DNA from: Pseudomonas viridiflava
GTDB lineage: Bacteria > Pseudomonadota > Gammaproteobacteria > Pseudomonadales > Pseudomonadaceae
Assembly: GCF_900591205.1 (NCBI RefSeq)
Contig: NZ_UUPU01000078.1
Coordinates: forward strand, 30,595 to 94,594
Length of the DNA stretch: 64,000 nt
Reading direction: 5' to 3'
Under the pieces are notes generated by a model. That model saw nothing but the letters and a program-made list of their open reading frames with translations, made no database searches and was not told where the DNA came from. Both the position numbers and the translations under genes were made by a program. Shown piece after piece: positions 61,312 through 64,000 of the stretch (positions are counted from its first letter, which is position 1; every line of letters starts with the position of its first letter).

Positions 61312-62431
61312 GGCTACGCGGTGCTGCCAGCCACAGCGCCGCCAGGCCACAGGTCAACAGGCTCCAACCAAGATCCTGCGACCAAGCCACCAGGCTCAAC
61401 CCGGTGCCGATCGCCAGGTAATACAGCAAGCCAAATATCGCGGCGGCGCTGCCAAGGCGATCCTGATACGCCACCAATGCCGCACCCAACACGTTGGGAA
61501 TTGCCATGCCGAACGCCACCACCACCAGCAGCATCGGCCATACGAACCACCCACTATGTTGCAGCATCAAGACCAGCAGCCCCCCCAGCACCGCGATGCC
61601 GGCGGCGATCATCACCAACTGCTCGCTGCTCGCCCCACGCTTGAGCAACAGCGTGTTCAACCCAGCCCCGGCACCGGATCCCAGCGCCAGCAACACACCG
61701 CTGTGGCCGAATTGGGTGGCGGTGAGCCCCAGGCGCGAGAAGATAAACGGTCCCACGCTGTAATAGCCAAACAGGGCGATATTGAATGCGGCCACCAAGC
61801 CCACCGAGCGCCATATCCCTGTATCCCTAAGCATCATGCGCAGGGTCTGGCCCAGGGAGGCAGTCGGCAGCGATGCGGGGCGCGTCTCCGGCAATGCGCC
61901 CAGGCAGGCGAACCATAGCGCCAGCGAAAGCAACAGCAAACCCGCAAGCATGCCGCGATAACCAAAGAACTGCACCAGGACTGCCCCGCTGAACAAGCCA
62001 AGCGCCGGGCTTGCAGCCAGGACGACCCCCATTACTGAGAAAACCTGGGCCAATTGCACACCGTGGTAACGGTCACGCAACACCGTCTGCGTAACCACCG
62101 AGCCCACCGCCGCACCAAAGGCGGCAAAGACTTGGGCCAAGAGCAAACCGTTGAACGTGCTCACACTCAACGCCAGCAGGGAGGCGGCGACGTACATCGC
62201 CAAGCCGGCCAGCATCACCGGGCGCCGCCCCCAGCGATCACAGAGCCGCCCCCATACCACCACACCAAACGCAAACGCCAGGAAGTATACCGACAGAGTT
62301 TGCCCTGCCCGCTCCGGCCCGACCGCAAATACCTGGCCGATATCGCCCAGGGCCGGGCTGTAAAGGGTCTGCGCGACTTGAGGGAACATCAGCAAGGCCA
62401 CGGCCAGCACCAACAGCTTTTCATATTTCAT
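61301..62431 (-). CDS. MFS transporter (EmrD/Bcr-like drug or siderophore exporter)
   Basis: A 376-residue major facilitator with about eleven to twelve helices. Motif A between helices 2 and 3 reads GRLCDRWGRRPVMLAGLAMY, and QVFAAFGAAVGSVVTQTVLR is the helix 4 region of drug:proton antiporters. It is divergent from an AraC regulator (100-base gap) and convergent with a TonB receptor, so it may export a siderophore or a toxic compound. The substrate is unknown. Its stop overlaps the receptor stop by 11 bases. Confidence 0.88.
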   Translation of the reverse strand: MKYEKLLVLAVALLMFPQVAQTLYSPALGDIGQVFAVGPERAGQTLSVYFLAFAFGVVVWGRLCDRWGRRPVMLAGLAMYVAASLLALSVSTFNGLLLAQVFAAFGAAVGSVVTQTVLRDRYHGVQLAQVFSVMGVVLAASPALGLFSGAVLVQFFGYRGMLAGLLLLSLALWFACLGALPETRPASLPTASLGQTLRMMLRDTGIWRSVGLVAAFNIALFGYYSVGPFIFSRLGLTATQFGHSGVLLALGSGAGAGLNTLLLKRGASSEQLVMIAAGIAVLGGLLVLMLQHSGWFVWPMLLVVVAFGMAIPNVLGAALVAYQDRLGSAAAIFGLLYYLAIGTGLSLVAWSQDLGWSLLTCGLAALWLAAPRSLRS

Positions 62432-62531
62432 GAGTGGGTCCTTCCCAGTAAATCAGCGGAAGGATTTTAAAGAGCATTGATCGGGGTATTATCTCAACTT
62501 TGACAACTTACCCCTGAAATCGGACAACCCC

Positions 62532-63302
62532 ATGGCCTGGCTTGCTGCCGATGTTGCTTTCGATCCTGACCGCTACCCGGCGCCCGTGGTTGGCATCGCC
62601 GCTTTGCTGGGCGACCACGACTCCGGCCTGCACCAGCACCAGCGCGGGCAACTGCTCTTCACTCAACAAGGGTGTACCCGCATCACCCTGGATAACCAGT
62701 TGTGCCTGTTGCCGCCGACACGTGCGGCGTGGATACCGTGCGGCGTGCCTCATCGCGCAGTGATGCATAAAACCGTGGATTACCGTTCGGTGTATATGAG
62801 CCGGGCCGTGGCCGATCAACTTCCGAAACAGGTACGGGTGATAGAAGTCAGCCCTTTGCTGCGGGCCGTGCTGGAGCCTATGGCCATGGCCCCCTTCGAG
62901 ACCGATTGGCACGACGGCCTCTACCCGCATTTGTTGGCGTTGTGCGTGGATGAAATCCGACAAGCCGTCGCGCAGCCGATGCTCCTGCCCATGCCCTGGG
63001 ACAAGCGCCTGGCGCCTTTAGTGGGCAATCTCGACCGATTGCCGCCACCGCTGCACGACCTGGAAAAACGGATCGGCGCCAGCACCAAGACCATCGGCCG
63101 GATATTCCTGCGGGAAACCGGCATGGGATACCAGCAATGGCGCCAACAGTGGCGTTTGATGCGCGCCATCGAACTGCTTGCCACAGGGCGCAGCACAGGT
63201 TACTGCGCATTTGAACTGGGTTTCTCCAGCGACAGCGCGCTGATCGCCTTTTTCAAGGGGATGACCGGCACAACTCCGCGTGGCTACTTCAAGGCAGGCT
63301 GA
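62532..63302 (+). CDS. AraC family transcriptional regulator
   Basis: A 256-residue regulator: an N-terminal cupin (DHDSGLHQHQRGQLLFTQQG with metal-ligand-like His residues, about 29-48) and a C-terminal double helix-turn-helix (LEKRIGASTKTIGRIFLRET; YCAFELGFSSDSALIAFFKG). It is divergent from the MFS gene, so it probably activates that gene on a small effector. This type is a short AraC protein akin to NimR/YdeO-type exporters' regulators. Confidence 0.88.
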   Translation: MAWLAADVAFDPDRYPAPVVGIAALLGDHDSGLHQHQRGQLLFTQQGCTRITLDNQLCLLPPTRAAWIPCGVPHRAVMHKTVDYRSVYMSRAVADQLPKQVRVIEVSPLLRAVLEPMAMAPFETDWHDGLYPHLLALCVDEIRQAVAQPMLLPMPWDKRLAPLVGNLDRLPPPLHDLEKRIGASTKTIGRIFLRETGMGYQQWRQQWRLMRAIELLATGRSTGYCAFELGFSSDSALIAFFKGMTGTTPRGYFKAG

Positions 63303-63305
63303 GCG

Positions 63306-63743
63306 TTACTTCGGCATTTTGCGGAAACCAACGGCCAGGCGATTCCAGCTGTTGATGGTGGCGATGGCCACGCTCAGGTCGACCTGCTCCTGGGGGCTGA
63401 ATTCGGCGGCCAGCGCGTTGAAATCCTCATCCGGGGCGTGGGTCTGGCTGAGCAGGGTCAGGCTTTCGGCCCAGGCCAGTGCTGCGCGTTCACGTGGGGT
63501 GAAAAACGGTGTTTCGCGCCAGGCGGAGACGGTGTACAGGCGGCGTTCGGTTTCACCGCCTTTGCGGGCGTCGGCGGTGTGCATGTCTAGGCAGAAGGCG
63601 CAGCCGTTGATTTGCGAGACGCGCAGGCGGATCAGCTCCAGCAGCGGCAGCTCGATGGAGAGTTTGCCGACGGCGGCTTCCAGGGCGAGCATGGCTTTCA
63701 TGGCGTCTGGGGAGGCGGTGTAGAAATCGGTACGGGGTTGCAT
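63306..63743 (-). CDS. AhpD-like carboxymuconolactone decarboxylase family protein
   Basis: A 145-residue helical protein with the AhpD active site CAFCLDMHTADARKGG: Cys-x-x-Cys, then His four residues on, giving alkylhydroperoxidase or thiol-redox activity. The family name comes from CMD, but the Cys pair points to redox function. It stands alone, convergent with the AraC gene, and its start has a GGAG-like site. It resembles stand-alone Pseudomonas peroxidase-like proteins. Confidence 0.88.
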   Translation of the reverse strand: MQPRTDFYTASPDAMKAMLALEAAVGKLSIELPLLELIRLRVSQINGCAFCLDMHTADARKGGETERRLYTVSAWRETPFFTPRERAALAWAESLTLLSQTHAPDEDFNALAAEFSPQEQVDLSVAIATINSWNRLAVGFRKMPK

Positions 63744-63842
63744 GGTGGTTCTCCAGAGTCGGTGGGGTTGATGGCTAGGTTAGTCATCGAGGGGGGCTGG
63801 AGAAATATCCAATTTGGGTTAAGAGTGGGTGACCAATGTGGT

Positions 63843-64000
63843 TGCTGTGGAGTGCATATCCGTTATTGGGGTGATGGCTGGGATTGGTTCCGCTCTTACA
63901 GCGGGTCACTTTCGAAAAGCGCGAAAGTAACCAAAGCGCTCTTGCCCCACCACTCGGCACCTCGCTCACGCTTCGGTGTGCCCGCACGCAGACTTGAATC
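63843..64000 (-). repeat. Dispersed repeat, right copy (inverted)
   Basis: From about 63849 the sequence is the reverse complement of the left copy at about 7980-8127, with substitutions: GAACCAATCCCAGCC, GAGCGGAACC and GGTGCCGAGTGGTGGGGCAA, GTGCGGGCACACCG are shared. It runs off the window edge, so its full extent is unknown. Confidence 0.8.

Noticed and set aside
1..64000. tRNA, rRNA, CRISPR or transposase genes
   Set aside because: No tRNA T-loop/acceptor pairing, rRNA signature, direct-repeat array or transposase motif was noticed on reading either strand.

Overview
The window looks like chromosomal DNA from a Pseudomonas of the P. fluorescens lineage. The supporting signs are high GC, Pseudomonas-type REP hairpins (core GTGGGAGC..GGCTTGCC..GCGA), a DUF1652 protein, several TonB siderophore receptors, LysE/AraC/LysR regulator-transporter pairs, and an inositol catabolism block arranged as in fluorescent pseudomonads. 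It holds about 55 genes, no rRNA or tRNA that I can see, and no insertion sequence or CRISPR array.

Layout. 1-8.1 kb: tail of an oligopeptide-type ABC ATPase, an AraC regulator, a LysE exporter, a secreted alpha/beta hydrolase, a phospholipase D-like protein next to a secreted T2 ribonuclease, an oxidoreductase, a Nudix hydrolase and a leaderless solute-binding-like protein. 8.1-10 kb: a tightly coupled ECF sigma / membrane anti-sigma-like / periplasmic metal-sensor-like operon led by a YXWGXW secreted protein. 10-16.5 kb: a small lipoprotein, DUF1652, a diguanylate cyclase, an AraC regulator, and a LysR regulator divergent from an AbrB-type membrane protein and an FAA hydrolase. 16.7-24.5 kb: a siderophore receptor with a signalling (STN) domain, then an orphan Rhs C-terminal toxin fragment with a probable immunity gene on an AT-rich islet, then DUF3995, DUF2946 and a second TonB receptor. 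24.5-30 kb: a glycine betaine/choline-type binding protein, several small conserved unknowns, a chemotaxis receptor and a Cys-poor DksA paralogue.

30.4-44.4 kb is one functional unit: myo-inositol uptake (permease, ATPase, binding protein) and catabolism (iolG-like dehydrogenase, iolG, iolD, iolI, iolB, iolE, and iolC fused to an aldolase-like DUF2090 domain), with a divergent RpiR-type iolR. Two GGAA-N6-TTCC palindromes sit exactly at the two promoters expected for the catabolic and transport operons. The last pathway enzyme, iolA/mmsA, is not in the window.

44.5-64 kb: a MocR regulator with a divergent Bcr/CflA exporter, a membrane protein with a 24-residue membrane microprotein behind it, an OmpR-type two-component system, an SDR/SRPBCC pair, a 2-oxoglutarate-oxygenase-like gene coupled to an EamA exporter, a gamma-glutamylputrescine-type polyamine cluster with a divergent AraC regulator, a third TonB receptor, an MFS transporter with a divergent AraC regulator, and an AhpD-like protein. 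A dispersed ~150 bp repeat occurs near 8.0 kb and, inverted, at the right edge. The most promising leads for new biology are the Rhs toxin/immunity islet, the 24-residue microprotein operon, the four-gene ECF/metal-sensor operon, and the oxygenase-exporter pair.
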